A stretch of 64,000 nt of DNA from Sphingomonas sp. (GCF_019635455.1 NZ_JAHBZJ010000002.1:186001-250000); one strand, 5' to 3'; positions 8,094 through 16,986 are shown, counted from the stretch's first letter. Numbers and translations: made by a program. Notes: generated from the letters alone by a model not told the origin.

Positions 8094-9434
8094 TCAATAA
8101 TTGTAGGCGCGCTCGCCATGCTCGCCGAGATCGAGACCTTCCTGCTCGACTTCGGGAGCGACGCGGCCGCCGGTGAGCGCCTTGGCGACGATGATCGCGA
8201 TGGCCGTGCCGACCGCCGAGATCAGGATCGTCGCGGCCACGGCGGACACCTGCGTCACCAACTGCGTGCCGATCGAGAAGTCGGCAGCGCCCGGACCGCC
8301 GAGCGACGGCGCATAGACGATGCCGGTGCCGATCGCACCGACGATGCCGCCGATGCCATGGATGCCGAACGCGTCGAGCGAGTCGTCATAGCCGAGCTTG
8401 GGCTTCACCACGGTCACGAAGAAGAAGCAGATGACCGAGGCGACGGCGCCCAGCACGATCGCGCCGAACGGACCCGAATTGCCCGCCGCCGGGGTGACCG
8501 CGACCAGGCCGGCGATCACGCCCGAGCAGAAGCCCAGCGCCGACGGCTTGTGTCCGGCGGCCCGCTCCGCGAGCATCCAGAACAGTGCGGCAGAGGCGGT
8601 GGCAACGAAGGTGTTGATCATCGCCAGCGCCGCCGATCCGTTCGCTTCCAGCGCGGATCCGGCGTTGAAGCCGAACCAGCCCACCCACAACAGGCCGGTG
8701 CCGACAAAGGTCAGCGTCAGCGAGTGCGGCGGCATCGCGGTTTCCGGATAGCCGATCCGCTTGCCGAGGAGCAGCGCGGCGACCAGCGCCGAAACGCCGG
8801 CGTTGATATGCACCACCGTGCCGCCCGCGAAATCGAGCGCGCCCATCTCAAAGAACTTGCCGCCCGCAGCCCAGACCATGTGCGCCACCGGGAAGTAAAC
8901 GATGGTGAGCCAGATCAGCGCGAAGACCATCACCGCGGAAAACTTGATCCGCTCGACCACCGATCCCAGCACCAGCGCGATGGTGATTGCCGCGAAGGTC
9001 ATCTGGAAACAGATGAACACATATTCCGGAATCTCGACACCATCGGTGAAGGTCGCGGCCTGGCTCGACGGGGTAACGCCGGCCAGGAACGCCTTGCCGA
9101 AACCGGAAATATAGGGCTTCAGCGCGTCCGACGCGTCGGGGCCGAACGCCATGGTGTAGCCATACATCACCCAGATCAGCATGGCGAAGCACATCACCGC
9201 GCCGATCTGCGTCATCACCGACAACATGTTCTTCGTGCGGACCAGGCCGCCGTAGAACAGCGCCAGGCCCGGCACGATCATCATGAGGACGAGGATGGTC
9301 GCGACCATCATCCAGGCGGTGTCGCCCTTGTCCACGGTTGCAGCGGGCGCCGCGGCGTCCTGCGCCCAGGCGGGCAGCGCCGCGAACAGCGCGGCACCCG
9401 CGCCTGCTGCGGCAAGTTTCAGAGCAATCTTCAT
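8094..9434 (-). CDS. amtB: ammonium transporter (Amt family)
   Basis: About 446 residues, starting at the ATG at 9434 behind a GGGGG ribosome site. It has a cleavable-looking signal (MKIALKLAAAGAGAALFAALPAWAQ) and then eleven membrane helices. The two pore histidines sit in GGTVVHINAG and FGIHGIGGIVGAIGTG. The opening WMMVATILVLMMIVPGLALFYGGLVR is the family signature. It conducts ammonium/ammonia across the inner membrane. It lies 14 bases downstream of the PII gene, the conserved glnK-amtB operon; GlnK blocks the channel when nitrogen is plentiful. Expression is probably from the sigma-54 promoter at 9824-9839. Confidence 0.96.
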   Translation of the reverse strand: MKIALKLAAAGAGAALFAALPAWAQDAAAPAATVDKGDTAWMMVATILVLMMIVPGLALFYGGLVRTKNMLSVMTQIGAVMCFAMLIWVMYGYTMAFGPDASDALKPYISGFGKAFLAGVTPSSQAATFTDGVEIPEYVFICFQMTFAAITIALVLGSVVERIKFSAVMVFALIWLTIVYFPVAHMVWAAGGKFFEMGALDFAGGTVVHINAGVSALVAALLLGKRIGYPETAMPPHSLTLTFVGTGLLWVGWFGFNAGSALEANGSAALAMINTFVATASAALFWMLAERAAGHKPSALGFCSGVIAGLVAVTPAAGNSGPFGAIVLGAVASVICFFFVTVVKPKLGYDDSLDAFGIHGIGGIVGAIGTGIVYAPSLGGPGAADFSIGTQLVTQVSAVAATILISAVGTAIAIIVAKALTGGRVAPEVEQEGLDLGEHGERAYNY

Positions 9435-9448
9435 CGATACCCCCTTCA

Positions 9449-9787
9449 TCACAGCGCCGTCTGATCGGTTTCGCCGGTGCGGATGCGCACCGCCTGACCG
9501 ACATCGAGCACGAAGATCTTGCCGTCGCCGATCGCGCCGGTGTTGGCCGAGGCCTGAATCGCCTCGACCACGCGCCCCGCGAGATCGGAGGCGCAGACCA
9601 CCTCGATCTTGATCTTTGGCACCATGTTGGTGCTGTATTCCGCGCCGCGGTAGATTTCGGTCTGGCCCTTTTGCCGCCCGAACCCCTTCACCTCGGTCAC
9701 GGTCATGCCCGCGACGCCCAACTCCGTGAGCGCCTCGCGGACGTCATCCAGCTTGAACGGCTTGATGATGGCGATGACGAGTTTCAT
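9449..9787 (-). CDS. glnK: nitrogen regulatory protein P-II (GlnK/GlnB)
   Basis: A 112-residue PII signal protein, exact family length. The T-loop carries Tyr51 in GQTEIYRGAEY, the residue uridylylated by GlnD, and the end GDGKIFVLDVGQAVRIRTGE is the C-terminal signature. It binds ATP/ADP and 2-oxoglutarate and reports nitrogen state to Amt, NtrB and the adenylyltransferase. The start was placed at the MKLVIAIIKPFKLDDV methionine, with AAGGGGG upstream. Its position before amt favours GlnK over GlnB. Confidence 0.96.
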   Translation of the reverse strand: MKLVIAIIKPFKLDDVREALTELGVAGMTVTEVKGFGRQKGQTEIYRGAEYSTNMVPKIKIEVVCASDLAGRVVEAIQASANTGAIGDGKIFVLDVGQAVRIRTGETDQTAL

Positions 9788-9823
9788 TCCGCCCCCTTTC
9801 GCTTTTGACCCGGGGTTCCTTTC

Positions 9824-9839
9824 AGCAAAGGCCGTGCCA
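9824..9839 (-). promoter_or_regulatory. sigma-54 (RpoN) promoter of glnK-amtB
   Basis: On the minus strand the sequence is TGGCACGGCCTTTGCT, matching the -24/-12 consensus TGGCAC-N5-TTGCA/T. It ends 37 bases before the glnK start. Nitrogen control by NtrC is the usual partner; no clear NtrC half-site was identified by eye. Confidence 0.85.
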
Positions 9840-9931
9840 GAGTCGCGATTGGCGGATTTCCGGGCGCGTGACGCCGGCCGAACCGTTAACAAAAGTTAAA
9901 AATTGTGCAGTCGCGAACGTCTGCCTATTTT

Positions 9932-10135
9932 TTAGGCTTCGCGAAGCACTGCCTGCGCGGCAGGCAGGTCGTCCGCGTCGATCATCACCCGCACAGGGAT
10001 CAACGCCGCCAGACTCCCCTCGACGATGCTCGCCCCGGCATCGAACGCGACGGCGGGAATCCCCTCCGCCGCCAGCCGACCGATCACCATATGCGCCTCC
10101 GGCGGTGGGAAACGCCCCAGTTCGACCAGCGCCAT
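9932..10135 (-). CDS. DUF2007 family small protein
   Basis: A 67-residue protein of the putative signal-transducing DUF2007 family. It shows the two-strand/helix pattern: MALVELGRFPPPEAHMVIGRLAAEGIPAVAFD, then IPVRVMIDADDLPAAQAVL. The domain resembles the small ligand-binding fold next to many enzymes; the ligand is unknown. The ATG shares a base with the stop of the upstream flavoprotein gene (TGATG), so the two are coupled. Downstream the sequence folds into GCCTA/TAGGC with an A/T-rich loop, which may end the transcript. Confidence 0.75.
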   Translation of the reverse strand: MALVELGRFPPPEAHMVIGRLAAEGIPAVAFDAGASIVEGSLAALIPVRVMIDADDLPAAQAVLREA

Positions 10136-10686
10136 CAGCCGGCCGGGATCGTCGGATTGCGCACCGGCAGGCCGTCGATGCTGGCGGTCCGCACCGCATA
10201 TTTGGCGAAGCGTTCGGCGTCGCCATGGCTGGAATGATATTTCGCCAGCGTCTCGCGCGGGCGGTCGAACCGCATATGGGGAACGCCCCACCCGCATGAC
10301 GTCTGCACGCTGTCGATGGCGATCACGAAAATCTGTCGCGTTCCGGGGAGCAGTGTGAAGTGCGCCGCAATATCCGCCCAGTCGGCGTCCTGGGGCAACA
10401 CCGGGCGGCCCCGCCCATAGATGCGCAGGATCAGCGCCGGATTGTCGAAGGCACAGAACATCACGGTGATCCGCCCGTCCGCCAGCAGGTGGGCGTTGGT
10501 CTCGTTCCCCGATCCCGCGACGTCCAGATAGGCGGCCCGGTCCGAATCGAGGACCCGGAAACAGTCCATCCCCTTGGGACTGAGATTGATCCGCGCATCC
10601 GCCGCCGCCGTGGCGACGAAGAAGACCGGCTGCCGGGCGATGAAGTCGCGGTGCGCGTCGCCCAGCCTGTCGTAAAATTCCGCCAT
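10135..10686 (-). CDS. pyridoxamine 5'-phosphate oxidase-related FMN-binding protein
   Basis: About 183 residues with the split-barrel flavin reductase/PNPOx-like fold. Recognisable parts are FFVATAAADARINLSPKGMDCFRVLD, AYLDVAGSGNETNAHL, GRITVMFCAFDNP and the PxTCGWGVP-like segment (QTSCGWGVPHM). Members often bind FMN or F420 and reduce unknown substrates. The ATG at 10686 has AGGA seven bases upstream; a GTG at 10722 would add twelve residues. The gene is coupled to DUF2007. Confidence 0.8.
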   Translation of the reverse strand: MAEFYDRLGDAHRDFIARQPVFFVATAAADARINLSPKGMDCFRVLDSDRAAYLDVAGSGNETNAHLLADGRITVMFCAFDNPALILRIYGRGRPVLPQDADWADIAAHFTLLPGTRQIFVIAIDSVQTSCGWGVPHMRFDRPRETLAKYHSSHGDAERFAKYAVRTASIDGLPVRNPTIPAG

Positions 10687-10757
10687 CGTACGATCCTGCG
10701 CTCGCCATGCGGCGATGTCCACCGACCGCTACTGGCCGCGGCGGAGCATGCCGTGCG

Positions 10758-11411
10758 TCAGCTGTCGGCAGCGAGGCCCCGGGCCAGCATCTGGGCAATG
10801 GTGTCGGCGATCTCGTCGGTCGGCGCATCCTCGCTCCAGACGCCGTAGCGCAGGCCCAGGAATACGTTCATCCCCATGATCGCCCAGGCATGCACCTCCG
10901 ACACGTCGGAGCGGATCTCGCCCCGCGCCGCCGCCGCCTTCAACCGCGTCTCGATCCGATCGGCGGTCGTCGCATAATGGAGTCGGAAGCTCGCGGGATC
11001 GACGAATTCGGCCTCGTCGATGATCCGGTAGATTTCCTTGTGCCGGCGCACGAAGCCGATGAACTGCTCCAGGCCCGCGCGTTCGGCCGCGATCTGTTCC
11101 GGCGCGGCGCGGATTGCCGGCGCGACATATTCGCGCACCTGTTCGCTCATGTCGCGGACCAGCGCGCGGAACACCGCATCCTTCGAATCGAAATAGGTGT
11201 AAAAGCTGCCCAGCGCGACGCCGGCGCGACGGGTGATCCCGCTGATCGATCCGTCGTGAAACCCCTTTTCCCCGAATTCGGCCGCCGCCGCGTCGAGAAT
11301 CGCGCGCAGCGTCCGCCGCCCGCGCGCGGTGCGGGGCGCCTTGCCCTCGCTCGCGGCCAGCTCGGCGCCTGCCGGCGTGACTGTGGCACCGCTGCCACGC
11401 TCATCGGACAC
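10758..11411 (-). CDS. TetR family transcriptional regulator
   Basis: A 217-residue repressor-type protein. The N-terminal helix-turn-helix is ILDAAAAEFGEKGFHDGSISGITRRAGVALGSFYTYFDSKDAVF, close to the TetR consensus. The C-terminal part is a helical ligand and dimer domain. Translation starts at GTG 11411 with GGGGGAG upstream; no ATG is in frame nearby. It is divergent from the TonB receptor gene at 11527, and a 21-bp inverted repeat lies between them, so it probably controls that receptor and perhaps itself. Confidence 0.9.
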   Translation of the reverse strand: MSDERGSGATVTPAGAELAASEGKAPRTARGRRTLRAILDAAAAEFGEKGFHDGSISGITRRAGVALGSFYTYFDSKDAVFRALVRDMSEQVREYVAPAIRAAPEQIAAERAGLEQFIGFVRRHKEIYRIIDEAEFVDPASFRLHYATTADRIETRLKAAAARGEIRSDVSEVHAWAIMGMNVFLGLRYGVWSEDAPTDEIADTIAQMLARGLAADS

Positions 11412-11437
11412 TCGACATCTCCCCCTCATCCGGAAGT

Positions 11438-11458
11438 TGAAACCCGGTTCATGTTTCA
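11438..11458. promoter_or_regulatory. candidate TetR operator in divergent intergenic region
   Basis: TGAAAC and GTTTCA form six-base arms around a nine-base centre. They lie in the 115-bp gap between the TetR gene and the TonB receptor gene, where a shared operator is expected. Confidence 0.45.
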
Positions 11459-11526
11459 GTATAGGCTCGCGCAACGTCTTACAAGCCGGGAACCTAGCCC
11501 GGCTGCGTTCTGGGGAGGAAGCACCG

Positions 11527-13755
11527 ATGCTACGCCTGATTTCGTCTGCTCGTACCGTTCTGTATGCCGGCGCCGCGCTCGGCGCACTCGCCGCGACGCC
11601 TGCGCTTGCGCAGGATGGCGGGAGCGACACCGTCGCCACGGCGGAAGGCGCCGATGACGGCGCCATCGTCGTCACCGCGCGCCGCCGCGAGGAAACGCTG
11701 ATCGACGTGCCGATTTCGATGTCGGTCGTGTCGGGCGACGATCTGATCAAGACCGCCGCGCCGGACATCACCGCGCTTCAGGACAAGACGCCGAACCTGA
11801 CGTTGCAGATCGCGCGCGGGTCGAACTCGACGATGATCGCGTTCAGCCGCGGCGTCGGCCAGCAGGATCCGCTGTGGGGCTTCGAACCGGGCGTCGCGCT
11901 CTATATCGACGATGTCTATGTCGCGCGTCCGCAGAACGCGATCCTCGACATTTTCGATGTCCAGCGGGTCGAAGTGCTGCGCGGGCCGCAGGGAACGCTC
12001 TATGGCCGCAACACGATCGGCGGCGCGATCAAATATGTCACCAAGCGGATGGGCGACGATTTCTCGGCGACCGGCCGCGTCTCCTATGGCAGCTATAACC
12101 AGCTCGACTTGGTCGGCTCGGTCTCGGTCCCGCTGATGGACGGGCTGTCGATCGGCGGCGCGATCGCCCGGTACAAGCGGGACGGCTATGGCAAGAACTA
12201 CAACACCGGCGTGGACCAGTATGACAAGGACGTGCTGGCCGGGCGCCTGTCGCTCGAATATGCGCCGACCGACAATATCTTCATCCGCGTCGCGGGCGAC
12301 CGCACGGTCGACAAGTCGAACCCGCGCCATGGCCACCGGCTGGAGGGCAATGGCGGAATCGCATCCTATAATCCGGTCGGCAGCGTCTATGACACCGCCG
12401 CGGGGGCGGGCGACTATAACCGGGTGATGAGCCAGGGCGTGTCGGCAACCGCCGAGATCGGCCTGGGCAGCGGCCTGACCTTCAAGTCGATCACCGCATG
12501 GCGCAACGGCAACACCGACACGATCATCGATTTCGACAATACCCCGGCGCCGACGCTGGACATTCCCGCCTATTATCAGGACCGCCAGTTCACCCAGGAA
12601 CTCCAGCTTCTCTATGAAGGCGATCGGCTCCAGGGCGTGTTCGGTCTCTATTACCTCAACGCCCGCGCCAGCGGTGCGTTCGACACGGTGCTGGGCCTCG
12701 CCAATCTGACGATCCTGACCTCCGGCACGGTCGATACCAAGAGCTATGCCGCGTTCGGCGACTTCAGCTACGATCTGACCGATCAGCTCAAGCTCTCGGT
12801 CGGCGGTCGCTATACGAAGGACGACAAGACCGGATCGGTCTATCGCCAGAACTTCACCGGCATCCGCAGCCCGCGGTTCGGCAATGCGACTGCGGTCCCC
12901 GGCCTGCTGCGCACCAACTACACCAACGACCGCAGCTTCGAACAGTTCACCCCGCGCATCTCGCTCAGCTACGAACCGCGCCAGGATCTCAATTTCTACG
13001 CCAGCTGGGGCAAGGGCTTCAAATCGGGCGGCTTCGACATGCGCGGAGACGCGGTGCTGACGCCGACCACGGTGAACGGATATAAGCCGGAAAAGATCGA
13101 CTCCTATGAAGTCGGCATGAAGGGCGCGTTCCTGAACCGCACCTTCTTCCTCAACCTCGCCGGCTATTATTCGGATTACAAGGACCAGCAGGTCACGATC
13201 CAGGCGCCGGCCGCGGGCGGCACCATCGCCAGCTTCGTCGATAACGCCGGCAAGGCGGTGATCTATGGCTTCGAGGCCGAGGCGCGGGTCGTGCCGTCGC
13301 GGCATTTCTCGACCAGCTTCGTGCTTGGCTACACCAATGCCGATTACAAGGAGTTCTTCACCTATATCGCCGGCGGAACCACCCCGATCGACGTGTCCGA
13401 TCAGCGCGTGTTCCAGAACACGCCGAAATGGACGGCCAACGCCTCCGCCACCTGGTCGGAGGATTTCGCGGGCGGCACCTTGTCCTTCACCCCCGCCATC
13501 TCGATGCGCAGCGACATCTCGATGTTCGAATACACGTCGCCGCTGGATCAGGACGGCTATTTCCTGGTCGATGCCAGCGCCAACTGGACGTCCGGCGACG
13601 GCCGCTACCGGATCGGCGTGGCCGGGCGTAACCTGACCGACGAACGCTATCGGGTCGGCGGCTATTATTTCCCCGGCGCGCTCTTCGGCAATTCGATCAT
13701 CGGCTATTATGGCCCGCCGCGCACCTTCACCGCGACGGTCGAAGTCCGCTTCTGA
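11527..13755 (+). CDS. TonB-dependent outer membrane receptor
   Basis: A 742-residue receptor. A signal peptide (MLRLISSARTVLYAGAALGALAATPALAQ) precedes a TonB-box-like DDGAIVVTARRREE. The plug follows (VPISMSVVSGDDL, VEVLRGPQGTLYGRNTIGGAIKY), then a 22-strand barrel ending in a C-terminal Phe (TATVEVRF). It imports a ligand with energy from TonB-ExbBD. The plug resembles the broad sphingomonad receptor class used for plant aromatics and lipophilic molecules. The MFS transporter downstream may carry the same ligand across the inner membrane. GGGGAGGA precedes the ATG. Confidence 0.92.
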   Translation: MLRLISSARTVLYAGAALGALAATPALAQDGGSDTVATAEGADDGAIVVTARRREETLIDVPISMSVVSGDDLIKTAAPDITALQDKTPNLTLQIARGSNSTMIAFSRGVGQQDPLWGFEPGVALYIDDVYVARPQNAILDIFDVQRVEVLRGPQGTLYGRNTIGGAIKYVTKRMGDDFSATGRVSYGSYNQLDLVGSVSVPLMDGLSIGGAIARYKRDGYGKNYNTGVDQYDKDVLAGRLSLEYAPTDNIFIRVAGDRTVDKSNPRHGHRLEGNGGIASYNPVGSVYDTAAGAGDYNRVMSQGVSATAEIGLGSGLTFKSITAWRNGNTDTIIDFDNTPAPTLDIPAYYQDRQFTQELQLLYEGDRLQGVFGLYYLNARASGAFDTVLGLANLTILTSGTVDTKSYAAFGDFSYDLTDQLKLSVGGRYTKDDKTGSVYRQNFTGIRSPRFGNATAVPGLLRTNYTNDRSFEQFTPRISLSYEPRQDLNFYASWGKGFKSGGFDMRGDAVLTPTTVNGYKPEKIDSYEVGMKGAFLNRTFFLNLAGYYSDYKDQQVTIQAPAAGGTIASFVDNAGKAVIYGFEAEARVVPSRHFSTSFVLGYTNADYKEFFTYIAGGTTPIDVSDQRVFQNTPKWTANASATWSEDFAGGTLSFTPAISMRSDISMFEYTSPLDQDGYFLVDASANWTSGDGRYRIGVAGRNLTDERYRVGGYYFPGALFGNSIIGYYGPPRTFTATVEVRF

Positions 13756-13804
13756 TCCGAAGCGGCTTCCGCTTCCCGCGGGGAGCGCATAGGCTGCATG
13801 TCAA

Positions 13805-13839
13805 ACGGGCCGGTCGCGGACACCCGCGCGCCGGCCCGT
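13805..13839. terminator. hairpin after TonB receptor gene
   Basis: A perfect nine-base stem (13805-13813 with 13831-13839) around a GC-rich 17-base loop, with no T run. It could be a weak terminator or an mRNA-stabilising hairpin between the receptor and MFS genes. Confidence 0.4.
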
Positions 13840-13858
13840 CACATATGAGGGGATGATG

Positions 13859-15139
13859 ATGGGCGTACGCAATCCCGAACAGGTCACCGACGGATATCGC
13901 CGGACGGTGCTCGCGATGCTGCTGGTGGTTTACACCTTCAACTTTCTCGACCGGCAGATTCTGGGCATCCTCGCCAAGCCGATCCAGGACAGCCTGAACC
14001 TCAGCGACGCGCAGTTCGGCGCGATCGGCGGCACCGCCTTTGCGCTGCTCTATTCGGTGCTGGGCGTTCCGCTGGCGCTGCTCGCCGACCGGATCGGCCG
14101 CGCGAGGGTGATCGCCGGCTCGCTGGTGGTGTGGAGCGGCTTCACCGCGCTGTGCGGCACCGCGGCGAACTTCTGGCAACTGTTCCTCTACCGGCTCGGC
14201 GTGGGGGTCGGCGAAGCGGGCGGCGTGGCGCCATCCTATGCGATGATCGCCGACTATTTCCCGGTCGAACGCCGCGCGCGGGCGATCGCCATCTATTCGA
14301 TGGGCATTCCGATCGGCCTGGGCTCCGGCGTCCTGCTCGGTGCCTATATCGCCCAGGCGGTGAACTGGCAGGCGGCGTTCATCGTGATGGGGATCGCCGG
14401 GATCATCGTCGCGCCGATCTTCCTGATGATCGTCAAGGACCGCTATCCTCCCGCCGCCGTGGTAAAGGGTGGCCCCTCGCCGCTCGCGGTGCTGCCGATC
14501 CTGACGCGCAAGCCGGCCTTCTGGCTGCTGTCGATCGGCGCGGGATGCAGTTCGATGGCGGGCTATGGCCTGGCGCTGTGGGCGCCCAAGATCATCGCGA
14601 TCCAGTTCGGATGGACCGCCGGCAGCGAACTGGTGAAGGTCGGCCAGTTCATGGGGGCGCTGTTGCTGGTCGGCGGATCGGTCGGCATCTTTCTGGGCGG
14701 CGTGATCGCCGACCGGCTCGGAAAGCTGGACCGTGCCTGGTATCTGCGCATCCCGGCGATCGCTTGGCTGATCGCGGCGCCCATGTTCATCCTTGGCTTC
14801 TCGATGCCCAATCCGGTTCTGGCCTGGGTGATCCTGCTGATCCCCAACGCGCTCAACACACTGTGGCTGGGGCCGATCGTCACTGCGTCCCAGCACCTCG
14901 CGCCCTCGTCGATGCGCGCGGGGACGTCGGGGACGTTCCTGATGGTCAACAACCTGCTCGGCCTGGGCGTCGGCCCCTGGGCGATGGGCGCTCTGTCGGT
15001 CGCGCTGAAGGACAGCTATGGCGACCAGTCGCTGGGCATCGCGGCGATGGCCGGGGTGTGCCTGTATCTCGTGGCGGCGGTGCTGGCACTGCTTGCGATC
15101 CGACCGCTCAAGCGCAGCTGGGTCGAGGCGAGCGACTGA
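13859..15139 (+). CDS. MFS transporter (Spinster/ACS-like)
   Basis: About 426 residues with twelve predicted membrane helices. The MFS loop 2-3 motif is seen as LADRIGRARVIAGS. The first helix segment VVYTFNFLDRQILGILAKPIQDSLNLSD is typical of Spinster-like and anion/cation symporter families in sphingomonads. Three consecutive ATG codons lie at 13853-13861; the third sits six bases after GAGGGG and is preferred. It follows the TonB receptor in the same direction, so the pair may move one substrate through both membranes. Substrate unknown. Confidence 0.88.
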   Translation: MGVRNPEQVTDGYRRTVLAMLLVVYTFNFLDRQILGILAKPIQDSLNLSDAQFGAIGGTAFALLYSVLGVPLALLADRIGRARVIAGSLVVWSGFTALCGTAANFWQLFLYRLGVGVGEAGGVAPSYAMIADYFPVERRARAIAIYSMGIPIGLGSGVLLGAYIAQAVNWQAAFIVMGIAGIIVAPIFLMIVKDRYPPAAVVKGGPSPLAVLPILTRKPAFWLLSIGAGCSSMAGYGLALWAPKIIAIQFGWTAGSELVKVGQFMGALLLVGGSVGIFLGGVIADRLGKLDRAWYLRIPAIAWLIAAPMFILGFSMPNPVLAWVILLIPNALNTLWLGPIVTASQHLAPSSMRAGTSGTFLMVNNLLGLGVGPWAMGALSVALKDSYGDQSLGIAAMAGVCLYLVAAVLALLAIRPLKRSWVEASD

Positions 15140-15242
15140 CACGAACCGGCAGGCGCGCCGCCGGCCCCCATCCTGCCATCCCCGCCATCCTGGCGCCGGA
15201 TGGCGGAGATCAGGGGGACCGGCGCCGCCCGGTCCGGCGATG

Positions 15243-16814
15243 CTATCGCTCGCGCGTCGCGGCGAACTTCACATTGGGATAGCGGTCGGCGACATAGCCG
15301 ACCTCCCAGGCCGACTTGGCGAGGAAGACCGGATTGCCGTCGCGATCCTTTGCCATCGCGCCGCGATTGAGGTCGGCGAAGTTCTTCACCTCACCCGCCT
15401 CGCCCCCGATCCAGCGGGCGGTGTCATAGGGGGCGGGTTCGAGGTTCGCGCCCACCTTATACTCCGCGTCGAGCCGGCTGAGCAGCACGTCGAGCTGAAG
15501 CTGACCGACGACCCCGATGATCCAGTTCGATCCGATTTCGGGGTAAAAGACCTGGATCACCCCCTCTTCGGACAGATCGTCGAGCGCCTTGCGCAGCTGC
15601 TTGGTCTTGGTCGGGTCCTTGAGCACCACGCGGCGCAGGATTTCCGGCGCGAAATTGGGCAGGCCGGTGAACCGGACATCGGCCCTTTCACTCAGCGTAT
15701 CGCCGACGCGCAGCGTGCCGTGATTGGGGATGCCGATGATGTCGCCCGGAAACGCCTCGTCCGCCAGCTCGCGCTGCTGGGCAAAGAACATGATCGGCGA
15801 ATGGATCGCGATCGGCTTGCCATGGCCGGTCGGGGTCAGCTTCATGCCGCGCTTGAACGTCCCCGACACCAGCCGCATGAACGCGATCCGGTCGCGGTGG
15901 TTGGGGTCCATGTTCGCCTGCACCTTGAAGACGAAGCCGGTCACCTCGCTGCTGTCCGGCGACACCGGCGCAGGCTCGGCGGGCAGTGCGTGCGGCGGCG
16001 GCGCATGGCGCGCAATCGCGTCGATCAGCGAATCGACGCCGAATTCCTTGAGCGCGGAACCGAAATAGACCGGCGTCAGATCGCCGTTGCGATAGGCCTC
16101 CCCATCGAACGGCGCATAGCCCGCCATCGCCAGCTCCGCATCCTCACGCAGCTTCGCCAGGTTCTGGGCGGAGACGATGCCGTCAAGCTGCGGATCGTCG
16201 AGGCCGCTGGTCTGCACCACCTTGCCCTGAAATTCGCGGCTGTCCCCTTCGGGCAGCAGCAGGCGGTTCGAGGCGAGGTCGTACACCCCCTCGAACGTGC
16301 CGCCCATGCCGACCGGCCAGGTCATCGGCGCGACGTCGAGCGCGAGCAGATCGGCGATCTCGTCCAGCGTCTCGAACACCTCGCGCCCCTCGCGGTCGAC
16401 CTTGTTGACGAAGGTGATGATCGGCACGTTGCGCAGTCGGCACACCTCGAACAGCTTGCGGGTCTGGCTCTCGATGCCCTTGGCGACGTCGATCACCATC
16501 ACCGCGCTATCGACGGCGGTCAGCGTGCGATAGGTGTCCTCGCTGAAATCCTCATGGCCCGGCGTGTCGAGCAGGTTGAAGGTCACGCCGTTCCGCTCGA
16601 ACGTCATCACGCTGGAGGTGACCGAGATGCCGCGCTGCTGCTCGATCTTCATCCAGTCGGATCGCGCGCGGCGCGCGGCGCCCCGCGCCTTCACCTCGCC
16701 GGCGAGATGGATCGCGCCCCCGAACAGCAGCAGCTTTTCGGTCAGCGTCGTCTTGCCGGCATCGGGGTGGGAGATGATCGCGAAGGTGCGGCGATCGGGC
16801 AGTGTATCGGGCAT
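15243..16814 (-). CDS. prfC: peptide chain release factor 3
   Basis: A 523-residue GTPase that removes RF1/RF2 from the ribosome after peptide release. The G1 loop SHPDAGKTTLTEKLLLFGGAI, the G3 DTPGHEDFSEDTYRTLTAVDS and the G4 NKVDREGREVFETLDEI are all close to the family pattern. The tail holds the domain III/IV segment VGQLQLDVLLSRLDAEYKV. Start at MPDTLPDRR (16814); a longer frame adds residues read through the inverted repeat and is unlikely. The Shine-Dalgarno sequence is weak. Confidence 0.96.
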   Translation of the reverse strand: MPDTLPDRRTFAIISHPDAGKTTLTEKLLLFGGAIHLAGEVKARGAARRARSDWMKIEQQRGISVTSSVMTFERNGVTFNLLDTPGHEDFSEDTYRTLTAVDSAVMVIDVAKGIESQTRKLFEVCRLRNVPIITFVNKVDREGREVFETLDEIADLLALDVAPMTWPVGMGGTFEGVYDLASNRLLLPEGDSREFQGKVVQTSGLDDPQLDGIVSAQNLAKLREDAELAMAGYAPFDGEAYRNGDLTPVYFGSALKEFGVDSLIDAIARHAPPPHALPAEPAPVSPDSSEVTGFVFKVQANMDPNHRDRIAFMRLVSGTFKRGMKLTPTGHGKPIAIHSPIMFFAQQRELADEAFPGDIIGIPNHGTLRVGDTLSERADVRFTGLPNFAPEILRRVVLKDPTKTKQLRKALDDLSEEGVIQVFYPEIGSNWIIGVVGQLQLDVLLSRLDAEYKVGANLEPAPYDTARWIGGEAGEVKNFADLNRGAMAKDRDGNPVFLAKSAWEVGYVADRYPNVKFAATRER

Positions 16815-16849
16815 CTGTGCTCTGGCTTCCGGGTCCAGCGGTGCTGGAT

Positions 16850-16933
16850 GGCGGTCCCGGCCCGCTCCCCGCGCGGTCGCCCATGATGATGCTGGCATCG
16901 GGTGGCCGGTCGGGGCAGCGGGCCGGGACCGCC
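16850..16933. repeat. inverted repeat with perfect 17-bp arms in the prfC leader (copies 2 and 3 of the dispersed repeat)
   Basis: Left arm 16850-16866 and right arm 16917-16933 are perfect reverse complements over 17 bases. Another five bases (16867-16871 with 16911-16915) can pair after a one-base bulge. The arms are the same element found singly at 6383-6410. It lies 36 bases upstream of the prfC start and could fold in the mRNA leader. Confidence 0.75.
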
Positions 16934-16935
16934 CG

Positions 16936-16985
16936 AGAAAAATGAAACCGCCCTCTAGCGAGAGTTCGCGTGCGAAGCGAGAGGG
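16936..16985 (-). terminator. terminator after the EcsC gene
   Basis: A hairpin pairing 16951-16956 with 16980-16985, with an inner stem TTCGC/GCGAA. On the minus strand it is followed by a T-rich stretch at 16936-16948. It directly follows the EcsC stop codon. Confidence 0.6.
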
Positions 16986-16986
16986 G

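Noticed and set aside
8110..9464. Long frame opposite amtB
   Set aside because: Low-complexity Arg/His/Asp-rich shadow of the amt coding strand in high-GC DNA.
13727..15142. Long frame opposite the MFS gene
   Set aside because: His/Arg/Asp-rich antisense frame; the MFS protein on the plus strand is clear.
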